From: Prinia subflava
Lineage: Eukaryota > Chordata > Aves > Passeriformes > Cisticolidae
Assembly: GCF_021018805.1 (NCBI RefSeq)
Contig: NC_086283.1
Span: 21,479,662-21,543,661, forward strand
Direction of reading: 5' to 3'
DNA length: 64,000 nucleotides
Under the pieces are notes generated by a model. It worked only from the letters and a program-made list of their open reading frames with translations. It searched no databases and was not told the DNA's origin. Below, piece after piece: positions 22,786 through 36,200 of the stretch. Within the stretch, counting starts at the first letter, position 1; every line of letters begins with the position of its first letter. A program made the translations under genes and the position numbers.

Positions 22786-25700
22786 CTCTGTGTCCACCAA
22801 ATGCCGACAGCAGCAAAATAAAAATCCTGATTCATTTCCATGCACAGTCATTCCTGGGCACTTATGAACCTGGGTTTCTCTGGAAAAAAAAATTTAAAGC
22901 TGTGTGTGAGCAAGTAATTAACAACCACATCATGGTGAAGACAGGCAAGGGCCAAATTAGAGTTGCAGAGGGACCTTTAGTTCCAGCATTTCCCAGCTAT
23001 TGAGCACTTCAGTATGTGGAATTAGCAATTTTAGCCCAGTTTTTAAGCTAAAGATGTATCCACATGAACTGAAAAACTGCCTTTTAACACACTTTTAAAT
23101 TTTTTTTTTTTTAGTTCTCTTTTTACAACCAAATTCTTGATGTTGTCTCTAAAAGAAAACCCAGCCCTATCAATATAAATGAAATATCCACATGAAGAAA
23201 AACAAAAACTAAATTTATTTTGTGTTCAACTTCAGAGTGAAATTCTTAAATTTCTGTTCTTAGGGTGGCTTAGTTATGAAAATATTTTGGAATTTTTGGG
23301 GAACTGTTTTCATTCCTCTGGAATGAAAAATATGTTGCATTGGAAATGCATTTTTTTTCTATGAGGAAGGAACAAGTTTAGTAAGAATACTTTAAACCAA
23401 GTTGAATACTTTGTTGAAGATTTTCAGAAAATTCTTCTAAGAAATCACTGAAATACTCTCTCAGCTTCCTAAATGTGGAGATATTCTCATATACAAAAAC
23501 TAATTCTTGCAAGAGACCCTCTGGCACCATCTTTGAGTCATAGGATCTCAGAACTTAGGGATTTGTTGTTGTTTTGTGTGGCCTCAAAAATACCCAAAAT
23601 TCATCATCAGATTTAACTCTAAGTCTAAATGACAGCAAAATTATTCCCAAAAGTTCAAGGTTTGAAACATAAGGAGCCATTAATATTTTCTGTAAATATT
23701 TTAGTGTGTCTGGACTACAATTCTTAGAGTTCAGCTGCTGATTTGAGGTGGGGCTTGTTGCCTTTTTTTTTCCCCTTGGGCATTTGATTAAAACTTTGGA
23801 AATAAATGCAATTTTATTTTTATTTTATCTCTGAAATATGATTATAAATGACCTTTGATAAAAAGTTAACAGAGAATATGTCAGGAAGCAGCTCAGAAGG
23901 AAAAGATTAAAAGCAGGCAGTCTAGAGAGGTGTTTAATTTCAATTTTCTTTGCGGCATAAGAAATCTGTAGATTTTAAAGCCATCGTGCCATAGTTACTT
24001 TTATCAGCCGGGCTCTTTTGTTTTGTTCTGCCACCTAATTCTTTTGATGACAATGAGTCCACAGTTTTCCAATGACTGATTTCGATTTGCATGTTATTGT
24101 CAGCCTTTTATATTTTATCATATCTCCACTTTGGTTTTTATGCAGATCCTCACATCAGAAGGCAAGGGCAGGCCGAGCTAAACAGCTGGCTGGATTTGCA
24201 TGAAAATGGACTGCCCTTTTTCATTTGTTTGTTCTTGGGAAATTACAGTAGGTGAGTATCTGACTCAAATTTCCCAAACAAATAAAGATAAAACTTCACA
24301 GATATTAAACTGTGGAGCATTAAACTGTATCATTTTACATATAAAAAGAAAAGGATTAAATAGAATTAGTCTGTTGAGCTGACTGAGGAGAAACAATGTG
24401 AGTGACGGGCTGAAAACTAAAGATACAAAAGAACTGTGGTGTCTTCAAGAGATTTTTCTCTACAAATATTTTCCTTTGCTGTGTTTAAAGGATAAACACT
24501 AATAGAAATATTTCCCTTATGAATTGAAGGTATTTTTGCTAAAGGAAAAGAAAGCCATAATCTGTTATAAGCCATTATATATTTGATAGTATTCCTGTAT
24601 TTTATGCATTTATTTTCTGTGCAGAGGAGTTACAGCAACCCCTTAGCAGAGAGAATACTCTTTACAGCTGGGGCTGGCCTTGTACAGCAGCCAAGGTCTA
24701 AACATGACCAGGGACAGGTGACATTTAGAAACCCACATTGTTCTCAAGAGGCCAAATCCGCAGGGTGAGGGAAGATCTTTTCTTAGACTGGCTGCGAGGG
24801 GTGGAAAAAATGAGCAAGCTTTGGGGCACAGGAGAACGTGAGAGTTGACAGGGAGGGGCATTATACGTTTGAAGAGTAAGGTTTCAAAATAACACATGGC
24901 ACAACTTGGAGTTGTCAACAGACTTATAAATTATTTAGAGTGTGTGTCCTTGTGTGCCTGGGAGCTTGTCCCTCTCCTTCCAGCCAGGCTGCTCAAGCTT
25001 ATAGAAGTCATAACACTCCTTGCAAACCTCACCTCTCTGCCCTTAGACCATCACAGAAAGGAGAGAAAGACTATAACTTACATGAAACAAGGGCTTGGAA
25101 AGGGCCGATTTAATTATTTTATGCCTGGAGTTTCAGCTCAGGTAGGGGCTGGGATTACCAGTGGTGTTTTGCACCTCCTAGAGGTAAACATCTGGGGCAA
25201 AGAGCTGTCGCCTCAGAATTTCACGAAAAAGTGGTAGCTTCTAGTGCTGCACAATATATTAAAAGTTCTTCCTTTCCTCTGAAATGGCTGGATTTGGCTA
25301 TGTGGATCTACACCCACAAAGTGCTGGGAGAGAAGCTGTGGCCCCAGGGAGCTGCAGAGAGCCAGGTACAAAAGCCAGAGCAAAAATTGTAGAGTAAATT
25401 ACGTTCTCATGTCTATCTAATTATTTAATTAAATATTCTGTTTTCTTTCCTTCAAGAAAAGGAAAATCTGGAGAACAGTTTAAATCCTTTTTCTTCTAAA
25501 TGCAGCAAAATCATGATGAATTTTCATTATACATTAAAACTTTCAGGTAAAAAGGATCTTAAACAATTTCTAAGTCTGGGTTTTGCACTGTGGTGGTGCC
25601 GTGGAACCTCAGCATCAACAGCAGAAGACAGCCAGGGCCAGGTGAGGACAGAAGGTCTTGATCCACCCCCCAGGAAGCTGAAATGGTTGTTTGTAGCAGA

Positions 25701-26109
25701 TGATATAATTGTGAATGGTTAAAAGGAGACCTAGACTTGCCAGAGTAAAGAATGGGTGTTCCTTCAGATGCGCAGGAGCTTTCCTGCTGCAAGGAACTTG
25801 GAACTTCTGAGGGATACTTTCAGTGTGATGGACATTGTGCCTATAGGACTGACCTTGACTTGCCTACTGTTGCTTTCGTCTATTTAAAAAACTTTACAAA
25901 TATTGGCTTGTTTTAGGAAATTCACACAGGGAATTGCTCCAGCTTTGTTCATCTCCCAGCAGAGATACAAGTTTGGATTTCCCCTGAGCTCACTGGGCGT
26001 ATCTCTGGCATAAAATTCGAGTCTCTGAAGGTTTGAAGAAAATTCTGAGGTTTTGCTTTGAAAGCAGCAATGGCTCATGGGCTGGCACTGGAGAAAGGAG
26101 CTTCTTGGA
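22786..26109. other. Unique, mostly AT-rich non-coding DNA
   Basis: No coding exon is recognised. A possible enhancer-like section lies at 23930-24250 and is listed separately. Frames at 24643-25237 (up to 113 codons) overlap on both strands and show no domain. Confidence 0.5.
23930..24250. promoter_or_regulatory. Candidate enhancer-like element with two octamer motifs
   Basis: Two exact ATTTGCAT octamers, the core site for POU-family factors, sit at 24085-24092 and 24194-24201 in the same orientation, 109 bp apart. The surrounding sequence is free of repeats and of coding frames with domains. An 8-mer is expected roughly once or twice per 64 kb per orientation, so the pair is suggestive rather than strong. 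Function is inferred only from motif pairing and texture. Confidence 0.25.
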
Positions 26110-26573
26110 TAAAATGGCTAATTTTGCTGGAATGTGTCCAGAGAAAGGCAACATTGGTGAAACAGGGTCTGGAGCACCAGGAGAGGCTGAGAGAGTTGGG
26201 AAAGGGGCTCAGCCTGGAGAAAAGGAGGCCCAGAGGGACCTTGTGGCTCTGCACAACTCCCTGACAGGAGGGGACAGGCAGGGGGGATTGGGCTCGGTTC
26301 CCAGGGAACAGGGATGGGATGAGAGGGAATGGCCTCGAGCTGTGCCAGGGGAGGGTCAGGTTGGATATGAGGGAAAACTTCTCCACAAAAAAAGTTGTGA
26401 GACCCCAGCACAACTGCCCAGGACAGTAGTGGAGTCCCCATCCCTGGAAATGTTCAAAACCCACATGGATGTGGTATTTAGGGACATGAGTCAGAGGTGG
26501 ATCTGGCAGTGCTGGTCAGTGGCTGCACTCCATGATCCCAAAGGGATCTTCAGCCTTTGTGATTCTATGGATT
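26110..26573 (+). mobile_element. CR1 LINE fragment, C-terminal ORF remnant plus 3' end
   Basis: The plus-strand reading from about 26136 encodes a CR1 C-terminal signature: VQRKAT, GLEHQERLRELG and SLEKRRPRG. The 3' UTR phrases follow: GGGACATGAGTCAGAGGTGG-like wording (26479) and finally AGCCTTTGTGATTCTATGG (26551-26569), a well-kept CR1 terminus. This explains the 180-codon frame at 26033-26575, which is not a host gene. The terminal repeat is better preserved than in most CR1 pieces here. Confidence 0.9.
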
Positions 26574-29402
26574 AACACTCACTTTTTTGGGCAAGGAGTA
26601 TCTGGGGTGAGTGTTTGCTGTCACTGCTCTTCCCAGGAGCAGGAAGGAATGTCCTACAGATGCCTGCGTTCAGATCCATGTATGGAGCTCCCCCAAAAGC
26701 CTGCTAAACTCCTTCCCAAAATCTCATTACAAGTTCCTGCCTGTTAAAGTCACTGAACTTCCAGAAATTTTATGTTCAGAACCCAGAGACTCTGCGGAAA
26801 CTTGTTACAACTCAATATTTACAGAGTTCTCCTGGAAATACAAATAATTTTTGGCTTATTATTTATTTTCCATTGATTTCATTTTGTTATGTTGTATTTC
26901 TGGACTTCAGCCTATGGATTTTGGGTTTCCAAATATAAAAAATAGATGTCAAAAGTTGCAAAGGCATTTTTGAGACCTTTCCAAGGGTTTGCTGTTCCAG
27001 TTGCAGCAACCACAGCCCTGGCATAGCTGTGAATGCCTGGAATCACCAGCATCCATCCTGACAACTGCTCAAATTGCTCTGATGTTACAATACAATGTAA
27101 AAATAATGCAGGAAACAAGACATTTTGGCTTTGGAAGCTGACCTGGAAATGGATTCCTGGAGGAAGCGGAGTATTTGACTTGCTTTTCATTTTACTGAAA
27201 AGGAATAAACAGTCTCAGATTTGGCAAAGTTGAACAATTTGATTTTTGTTGTTGTTGTTGTTTTGTTTTAATGCGGGCTCACACGAGATTTCTTTCAGTG
27301 CTTGGATGTGTTTGAATGAACTCTTCTGCTTTTGCTTTTGTTTTAATCAAACTGGGCTGGCATGGCAAAAATCAGTGACACTGAGAGAGGGAGCCAGTGC
27401 ATTGAGGGCCAGCTCTTGTTATCAAGTTGTAATTTTTTCTCTGGGCCTCTTCAGGTTTCCAAACTGTTGGTGGACTCTGTTATGGCTCCAGTGTGACAAA
27501 GAGAATTTGTTTGTGTTTTAGGAGTTACATCTTCATCTAATATCAAACTGCTGCTGGAACTATGTGAATTTACACTTGGGGAGGGTCAAGTGCAATATGT
27601 GGATCTACATGTTGCAGGAAGTATTATTCAGATTCTATTTGAAAAACCTATTTTTACATTGAATTTGTAATGTGGCTTCTTGCATGAATCCCTGGCTATA
27701 ATTAGCAGTGTAGTACCACTGCCATACTTAGGAAATCTGGTGTAATTTGGGGAATCAGTTCTTTTTTCAATATAAAACAAGATAAAACTCCTTGTCCTGC
27801 CACCAGAACACCCGCGGCAAAGCCTTGCATCCACAGCAGAGCCTGGTTTTGCTGCAGGAGGCTGAAGGAATTTGACTCAAGTCCCCATTCCTGTAGGACA
27901 ACCAAATTCAAGGGTTTTGTCCTTTTTCTGGTGCTTTCTTGGTGCAGTTTATGGTCTCCTGTGGTTCTGCTGATCTCAGGAGTAGTGGCAGGACTCCTCT
28001 GAGCCTGACACCTTCAGATTCTCCATCTTTTCCACCCATCTTTTCGTCATACAGCCAGAATCCAGTTGTTGATTTGGCTTATGATGACTTCAGCATCACC
28101 CACCCTGCAGGGGAGAAAGGGAATGTCTGACACGTAGATTAATTCGCATTATTCTTGAATAAAAGTGCCCACCATCAGAGTTTGTTATGGCATGGTCACT
28201 TCCAGTTTCCACCTGAATTATGGGTCACACATATGGCATTTTCCCCCAAATAAAGGGAAAACAAGGATCTTCATAACCCTGGGCTTCTCAGCAGTTGGAT
28301 TAATTTGTTTGTGAGACAATGTTTTGTTTTTGAAGCCTTTCACGATGCTGAAAGGATGCAGAGAAAGTCTTCGCGTGATTCTTAAACTTCAATCGAGAAA
28401 AAACAAATGTGGCTCTTTTCTGTCAATATTTTCTGTCTCTGTGGGTTTTGTGTTAAACTCCTGTACAGAGGGACTGTGTGTTATTGATAACATGGGACTG
28501 GACTTGGTGGATTTTAATGTCTTTTTTCATGTTTATATGGAACATTTTTGAAGCAGCAATTAAAATAATTAAGGAGGGTGAAGAAATCTTTAGCATGCAA
28601 CAAAGATTTCTGCAAAATGTTAATTTCTGTCAAATAAGTGAATATATGCACAGATGCCTCCTGACAGAGGCTGTGATTTCTGAGTGCTTTGCATGCCAAA
28701 TAACTTGTTTACCCCCTCAATGTTTGCCAAGTTTACTGTCAATTTACAAATAATTTCCATTTTGCTGTTTATTCTGCTGCCTTTTGATGGATATGTCTTC
28801 CAGACTTTTATCTTGCATGTAGACAAACTAATTAATATTTTCCCTTCAGGCAAATATTTTTTTCTTAGATCTAAATGTGGGTTAGATTCTTCTTCGTTTC
28901 CATATGCTTTGTTCTGTCAATCACTTCTCTTCTATGTTACTAAAAATGTACCTTTGTGGATGTCATTTCTCATGTTTTACAGATTTATTTCACCTCCATC
29001 TATATGGGAATGTGTGTATGGAGAGAGACATATTTGTTATATATGTGTTCATGTATGTTTAAAAGAAAAAGTGAAAATACTCGCTCTGTGTTAAGATTTG
29101 GATCCTAAGACTGAATGAAAATGCGTTTTTGTCTCGCCTGTTGCTGCCATTTCCCAGGCTTGACCTCACAGTTTGTGGTTCCTGCTGCCCATATGGCACA
29201 GGCAACACCGAGCATGTCTCTTCTACAGGGTCAGCCCTGGTTCCTGCACGTCTTTTTGACCTGGCCCAGCCTTTCTAGCCTTACCTAAAATATTTGGGAT
29301 ATCCCATTCCCATCCTTCTACAGCACAGACCACAGTGAGTGAGATGAGCAGGGTGATACAAGAGTGGTTCTTGAGCCACTGGGATCCTGCAGGAAAGATT
29401 GT
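26574..29402. other. Unique non-coding DNA
   Basis: No exon or transposon is recognised. A short (TTG)n run lies at 27246-27263. Frames reach 136 codons (28684-29094) in AT-rich DNA without a recognisable domain. Confidence 0.5.
27246..27263. repeat. (TTG)n short microsatellite
   Basis: About five to six TTG/GTT units are visible, followed by a T-rich stretch. The frame starting here (27246-27521) is partly this repeat. Confidence 0.65.
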
Positions 29403-29740
29403 GGAATCAGTCACAGAATGTTTGGAGCTGGAAGGAACCTTGAAAAGGGACATTTAAAGGTCATGTGTTCCAGCCTCCTGCTGTGAGCAGGGACATCTCC
29501 AACCGGATCAATTTGCGCTGAGCGGCGTCAAACCTAACCTTGGATGTTCTCAGGGATGGAGCACCTCTCCAGACAATCTGTGCCAGTGTTTTACCACCAT
29601 TACTGTAAAAACTTCTTCCCCCAGGCTGCCCTGGCCAAGTTCTGCCAACCTTCATGCCCAAAATTCTTCCTAAAACCGCAGCCCCAGAGACGCCCCTCCC
29701 GCAATGACCTTAGTGAACATTTAGCTATGTTTAAAGATCT
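29403..29740 (-). mobile_element. CR1 LINE 3' fragment, antisense
   Basis: The plus strand starts with the complement of the CR1 terminus, AATCAGTCACAGAATGTTTGG (29404-29424), then GAGCTGGAAGGAACCTTGAA. It continues through AGGGATGGAGCACCTCTCCA (near 29552) and AAAACTTCTTCCCCCAGGCT (29607). These are complements of the consecutive CR1 3' UTR blocks, so the element lies on the minus strand. The 5' part is truncated and fades into unique DNA after about 29700. Confidence 0.85.
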
Positions 29741-30502
29741 CCGAGAGCTAAATATTGTCATATCCAAAAACACAAGACTTTCATGTACTACCTGAAGGTT
29801 CCACAAAGCTTTGAGGCTGTATTGGAAGACACAGTGCTGGACTAAAAAAAAAAAAAATTGTTATCATAAAGCCTGCATGTTACCCACGTTCTGCTGAGAA
29901 AAACACAGGTGGTAACCGAGTGCGCAGATATTGTGAACAGATTCTTGCAACTTACCAGTCGTAAAAATATCCCTGCAAAAAAACTACTCCCAACGACTCT
30001 GTTTACAGAATGCTTGGTATTTCCTATATCTGGAAATACTCTCGTTGGAGCTCCATATGTCGCAGCCAGTCTGACAAGCTTGCTTTTGAACTGTTTGCAG
30101 GTTGCAGTCTGTCTGGAGGGCTGGGTGCTGATGCCTTCAGGTTTTTAGGCCCCGCATTATGGGCATGATTATCTTGTTCACTTTGCAGGCATGGAATAAC
30201 GGAGCTGGGATCTAGCAGGATTTGAAGAAACCTCCTAATTATGCCAAGTAGAGAAGTGCCTGAACAAAATCTCTGCCAGAACCCCAGGTTTTTTATTACC
30301 GGTTCTGTTTTAAGTGTATCTCTATAATTTTCTGTGTTTCTGCTTTTGTTTATATCATCGTAGTCAGCAGGACTGCAGGATTAAAAACTGAAATATATTA
30401 TCTTCGCACATCCTCCAAACCTGTCAAGAAAGGAGGAGAAATTAAACAAGGACAAAAACTCGCAGTGAAGTGAAGCTGTTTCCTTTGAGCTGCCTTATTA
30501 AC

Positions 30503-30520
30503 CAGTCAAGTACTTGACTG
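30503..30520. repeat. 18-bp perfect palindrome
   Basis: CAGTCAAGT (30503-30511) is followed at once by its exact complement ACTTGACTG (30512-30520). By chance about 0.25 of these would be expected in a window this size. It could be a dimeric factor site, but nothing around it supports that. Confidence 0.85.
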
Positions 30521-31013
30521 CCACTGTCAGCGAGATTTCTTTAGAGAAAGAGTGGCATTTTGAAAAATACAAATTCACCGCCTGCACAAGTTAATGAGGC
30601 CCTTCAGCAATGTTCATTGATAGTGTAAATTCATCATAATACAGTGCTACAAACCATAAATGGGATCTGCACACAGGAAATCAGCCACTATTAGAAATTT
30701 GCCAGACACGGAAAGAAAAAGAAGCCATTGATAAGCAGAAAACTCATCTGAGCCACTCGGTGCTGAGGGTGTGCAGCACACAGAGAGCACCACAATGAGA
30801 ACTTATTAAGGTGAATTGAGGTGGCTCATCAAGTAGGTTTGGCTTCCCTTTGTTCGTGTTTTATGGGCTCTCAGCTGCCTCCCTTCCACTCTCCAGTGCT
30901 GGGTGAGATAAAGTTTGCTGTGTAAGGACTATCCCTGACACAAAGGGACAAATGTCTCCAAACATGGCCCTTTTCTGCACACACACAGATGTGCTCATGC
31001 TTTTAATTGATTT

Positions 31014-31033
31014 TCACTTGCATTTGCAAGTGA
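31014..31033. repeat. Inverted repeat, 8-bp arms, 4-nt loop
   Basis: TCACTTGC (31014-31021) is complementary to GCAAGTGA (31026-31033) with the loop ATTT between. It contains two NKX2-like CACTTG cores in opposite orientation. This may be chance. Confidence 0.7.
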
Positions 31034-32559
31034 GAGCTTTGCAGACATCAAGTTATCTTCAGGGCTGTACAGGACACTAGGAGTGGACAGTAACAAAAAT
31101 TGGCAACAACCCAGGAATAATATACCAAGGTGACTTCCTGATCTTTGAAATAATTATTGAGCAGTGCTATTTTGCTGCCCATATCAATCAATAAATCTCT
31201 CTACATGCAATACATTCATTACTCCTACCCTCAGTGAATAGTGTCAGTTTAAAAATCTTGGGGACCATTAGGTCAATATTTTAGTGTGATTTGTCTGTTG
31301 GCCACTTTCCATCATCCTGCTCAGGAAGTGAATAGAAAATGAATACCTTGCATCATGATCATAAAACAGGCGGCTTCTTGAAGAGAAGAGGTGACCAAGC
31401 TTCTTAAGATCTTGAAGATCATCACTGCAGACAGGCAGGAGGCTGCCAAATTAGATGGATGAACTCAAAAAAATAAAGCAGACGGGTATGAAAAGGCTTT
31501 GAATCATCTGTATCCACCCCCTGTGGTCTTGATTCCAAATATAGGGAGATCTGAGGACAGATTGCATCAGGTTAGATGTTGAGAAGAGGAAAAAGAGAAT
31601 TGCTTCCCCAGCTCCCCGCTGTCCTGACTCCCCACTTTTAGTGGATCTGAGCATTGCAGAACCACAGATAATTGGGAACTAACAAAGTCCATCAGCAGAG
31701 GAACCTGAGCAGATGCAAATTCTGCTTTCGCTCTTCCTGCAGCATCTTTGGTTTCACACATGAAGCCAATGTCAAAGCCATGATCTCTCCCGCGGGATCT
31801 GCTCTCAGATATCACCTGTGGCCTTCCCCAGGGAATAGCTCAGAACTCATTCTCATCCATGGAAACCATGGAGCATGAGTGCCTTTCTCCCAAAGTCACC
31901 TGTTTTACTGGGCTGACATGTTTGTGTCACCAGCTGCACAAGCCATTGGGCAGAGCAGCAGAAGCCTAAGCAAACACGTCGTTCTTTTGTAAACAGGAGT
32001 AATTATGTTGACTGGAAGATGAGTAGGAATAGCAGCAAAAGCTGCAGATGTTGATGCTTTCTCTTCCCTCTGTCTTTCAAACCCCTTTGGTAGCTCCTCT
32101 GCCCTGCTGCTGTCCCCTTTCCTGGTGGCAAATTTGTGTGGGCACCTTTAGGAGCCCCTACAGTGTCTGTTTTCTGTGCCTCTTATATTTCTGTGCCTCT
32201 TCTATCTTCCCCATGCTGCCAACCACTCAAAACTTACAGGCTGGAGAGATGCTTCTTGGTTCTCTCCAGCATCCTCCTCCTCTTGTGTTCCTCCTCTCCT
32301 TCTCCCGGTTCCAACAACTCCTCTTTCCTTTCCCCATAGCCCCATCAGACTTTCCCCCAGCCTTGGTAGCCCCACTCTTCCCAACCACATTTTCTTCTCA
32401 ACTCCTACCGAAGTCTGTAGGAAGATCTCCAAAGGGGGCTTGGCGTCGGAAAGGGTGGGTTTAAAATAAATCTGTAGTGGAGGTTGTTTAATGCTCTGTG
32501 GGCCATGAGAGATGAAACAGAACGAGATATGTTTGTTCCCTTTGCCGGCCACTCCAATC

Positions 32560-33260
32560 CCCTGCTGATAATTAGGAACAATGGATGAAATTGTGCTTGG
32601 TATTTATCATAAGAAGAAATCATATGGAAATATTAGGCAGCCTATTATTGTAAGGCTCTTGTAAATACTGTTTCATAAGAAGAACCTATCTAAGATGATG
32701 TAAAACTTAATATTCCTATTAACAAGATGTACTGTACTATTTCCAATTCATATCAGTGAAAATGCATTTTAAATTACAAAGTACTCGTATTTTATCTTAG
32801 CCGGTGTTCTGATTCATATGTCTCCTCTTTAATCCTATTTTCATTCAAAGTTTCACAATTCACATCTTTTTCCCATTTTCTGTAATACTTTCTGTGTTTT
32901 CAAAATGTAATCAAAGCTTGTTAGCTTCTACCCAACCATGTTTGGCTGAATGGGAATATTAATAATACCAGCTATTGATGTCTTTATGTTAAAATTTGAT
33001 TTATTGAGCAAGTGGCACATAATCTGTGGGGAAAATACCTAGAGATAACACCTTGAGATGATTAATTGTGTTTACAGTGCATTTCTGTAATAATTGTTTA
33101 CAAGGAAATTTATGCATGAGTTGCTGCCCCAGTTCAAAAGAATAACTCATCAGATTGTCAAGCTTTCTGCTCTTGAGTATTCCAGCTAATTGCTATCTTT
33201 GCTAGTTGAGCATCATAAATCCTTCTTCCACAGAGCTGAGAGCATGATTTTTGGATCGTG
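32560..33260. promoter_or_regulatory. Candidate conserved non-coding element (AT-rich, paired FOX-like sites)
   Basis: This AT-rich block lacks repeats and usable coding frames. It carries two TGTTTAC forkhead-type cores at 33069-33075 and 33095-33101, 26 bp apart in the same orientation, plus several TAATTA/ATTA cores. The texture is like vertebrate enhancers in gene deserts. No alignment was available, so function is only a hypothesis. Confidence 0.25.
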
Positions 33261-36200
33261 CTTTCGCGTGCAACCTTTTCATCCCCAGGAACATCAGTTT
33301 CCTCCTGCAGGAAAAGAAAAAAATCTGTAAGGGGCTGATAACAACAGAAGATTGTGACAAGCTACCCGGTGGCATCAGGTCTAACTTCTGAGAGGAGCTT
33401 AGACAATCATGTCTTAAAATCTGTGTTGGGTGAATTTGCCAGGAATGTTACTGATAATGAGTAACACACGAGGATGAAGACTCAGCCTTCGAAATTTAAA
33501 AACATTAAATTCCCAATTCTGCTGCTTCCTACTCTTGTACTTCCTTCTCCTCCACGAGTGCTGCAGGGTAGAGATGGCAGGATGGGTTGGGTAATGGTTC
33601 CTTTGCAGCCATCTGTGCTTATTACTGATCTAATGACAACGGCACAATTCTCCCTTTTGGAATTAAATCCATCTTTATAAATTCACAGACATAAACATAC
33701 TTTTTTTCTGCACAGCTTCATGCATTTTGAGTCTGCTCTTCTTTTTTTTTTGTTCCATTTCCAATTTTGCAGTTAAATTATTTCAGAACTAACTCTCCTG
33801 TAGTTGCAGGAGTGTTATCCAAGCAATATGTTGCCAGGAAGTAGTTGATAATGTTTAATAATTCCTGATTACATTCCTGTTCCAGTCCATGATCATGATT
33901 ATACAAATGTTTCTGGTGCTGTTTTTCAGTACAAATCCTCTTTTTCAGTTTCTTTCCTCTCCTTGTTGACAGTGTGTTGGTCAGAATACAAGAGAAACCG
34001 ACCTATTTGCTGGTTTAATTAAAGATGTCAGTGGAATCCTTAAGGTTTGCCTGGGAAGGAGCAGATTTACTTGCTGCTTTTATGCACACTGTGGGATTTA
34101 AACATTTTGAGAATTGCTTTGGTGATTTTTCCCAGGAGATAAAGGAATGGATTAAGTGAAGTAGTTTCTGACTATAATTGGTCTGGTTTAAACACTTAAA
34201 AATAACTTTAAGAAATAAGAAAACACAAAACAGGTTTTCAAGTAGGGATTTAACTTTTTCTTCCCCTCCCTCCCCTCCCCGCCCCCCTCCCAGCTATGTT
34301 TTTATTCCAGCTTTCGTGTCTCATTGTGAACTATCAAAGTGGGCTGGACCTGAGGTGGGATATCTGTTCTTGGAACAGCAGCCCAGGCAGAGGACAGATG
34401 TCTGGAGGAGAAAAAACAAAAGGCCTAAATCTGAAGGAACAGCAGGAGGAGAGAAAAGAGAGATGAGAGGGGGAGAAGAAGAAAAAAAATCCAGAGGCTT
34501 TCAGCCTTTGGATCAGTTATTTGCTCTCTGCAAACAAAGTGGGCTGGGAGTGCTTTAAACTTGCCGAGGATTTGCCAGCAAAGCAGCTCCATCAAAGGCT
34601 CCCACCTGTTGCTCAGGTGTTCCTGGCACTGCTGCTGCTCCTCTGGATCCAGCCAGGATTACACCCAGAGCATCACAGAAAAGCTGTTCTGTCTCCTTTT
34701 CCAGTCAAACACATGAGTTCTCCTCTCTGCCTCGCTTTGTCTCAGGCAGGTGAGTGGCCAGCAGCGAGGAATTCCTGCCAAGTTATCCCTGTCACGGTGG
34801 TTTGGAGAGGCAGAGGTGGAGTTGGCATAAATCAAAACACCCACATGGCTAAACCAAGGTTAACTCTGTCCCCCTTAATGCCATCAGCTCCGACAGCACC
34901 AGCTGCACCAAGTGAAGGCAATAAAATGCCCTGCTGAGCAATCAGAAAATATCAATTTAACACCTAAACTTATGCTTGTCGTCCAGAGAAATGAGGATTA
35001 CTGTAGTAAAATAGCTCCCATCAAAACTCAGTGACACAGGAATTCTTGAGAGGAGAGTAAAAAAAGCCACCCAAGGCTTTACAAGCAGGTTTTGATCCGA
35101 AGTAGACGCAATAACACAACACATGAAGCAGATTCTGTAGGAAATATTAGACTAATCTTACAAAATATTCCAACCATGCCTATCAAGGAACATTAATAAC
35201 AGTGTTATTGACAGAGTATTCATTTAAAGTCATTCTGTTGGATACAATTAACATTTAGATGAGAGACAGTTATAGGTACTCAGATGATATATATGAAAGA
35301 AACAATGACTCATCCCTCCAGCAGCATCAGTACCAAACCTCACAGTAGGGAAACTGCATTTCTTCCAGCCTTGAAAAAGCTTCCGTGGACCTTCCTGAAG
35401 AAATCAGCTTGTTCCTTTCAGAGGGATTGCTCTGCTCTGTTTCCTTGCTGAAGGAGGAAATTTCTATGGCGTTTCCCAAGGGCTGGATGGATGTACATAC
35501 ACAGGGCAAGAGGAGGCAGGGCAGGGGAAAGGGATGGGATGGACAGAATCCTCCAGACTCTGCTGTGCTCTTCCGCCAGGCACTTCCTCTTAAAGCTGTT
35601 TTTGTAATTATATTAATTGTTACATCACCCACAGGAGCATCAGCGACTGATGAACCTTTGTGCAGCCAGGGTAGTGGGCAGTGATGTAGAAATCAAGAGT
35701 ACACCATAAATCCTCTCTTGCCAGAGCTCCCCAATATCAAACCAGACTGTTAAGGCCTGGATGGAATATGAACAGGGTGCTGGAGGGACATAATCCACCA
35801 ATGATTTCCTGATAGATTCACAATGTCTACAATCAAATAATGGGGCTTGGGTTGGTCTCACCTGCTTTTAGTCCTTTCAAATTTAGTCTAGGCCTGCTCC
35901 TGACTGAGACAAGCTTGGCCCAGGAGCCCTTCATCCCGGACAGCTTCAAGTCCCTTTTTTTTTGGGAGGATGAAATGTTGTCTGGATGCAACATAAAAGC
36001 CTCAATGGCAGCCACTAGCCTTTGTATTAGTGAGATGTCACTTTCTCCTCCTCACCTGTACCTGTCTGGAGGTCTCTCCACCCAACTGGGCTTTGTGCAG
36101 CTTTAGAAGGTGCTTGATCAGCCAGAAGTATGAGCACAATCAACAAAAATTCATAAAATCTGGAATTGTGACAGAAATTTCCGCCATAAACCCTCTCTAC

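Larger units (their letters stand above)
29741..32559. other. Unique non-coding DNA with an 18-bp palindrome
   Basis: No exon is recognised. 32050-32460 is pyrimidine-rich and gives a 138-codon plus frame biased to Leu, Pro, Ser and Phe, which reflects composition. A perfect palindrome lies at 30503-30520 and a small inverted repeat at 31014-31033. Confidence 0.5.

Noticed and set aside
26033..26575. 180-codon frame as a host protein
   Set aside because: It lies across a CR1 LINE; another frame of the same DNA gives the CR1 C-terminal motif and the end is the CR1 terminus.
32048..32464. 138-codon hydrophobic frame as a membrane protein
   Set aside because: The stretch is pyrimidine-rich, so Leu/Pro/Ser/Phe codons are expected; all three frames are similarly open.
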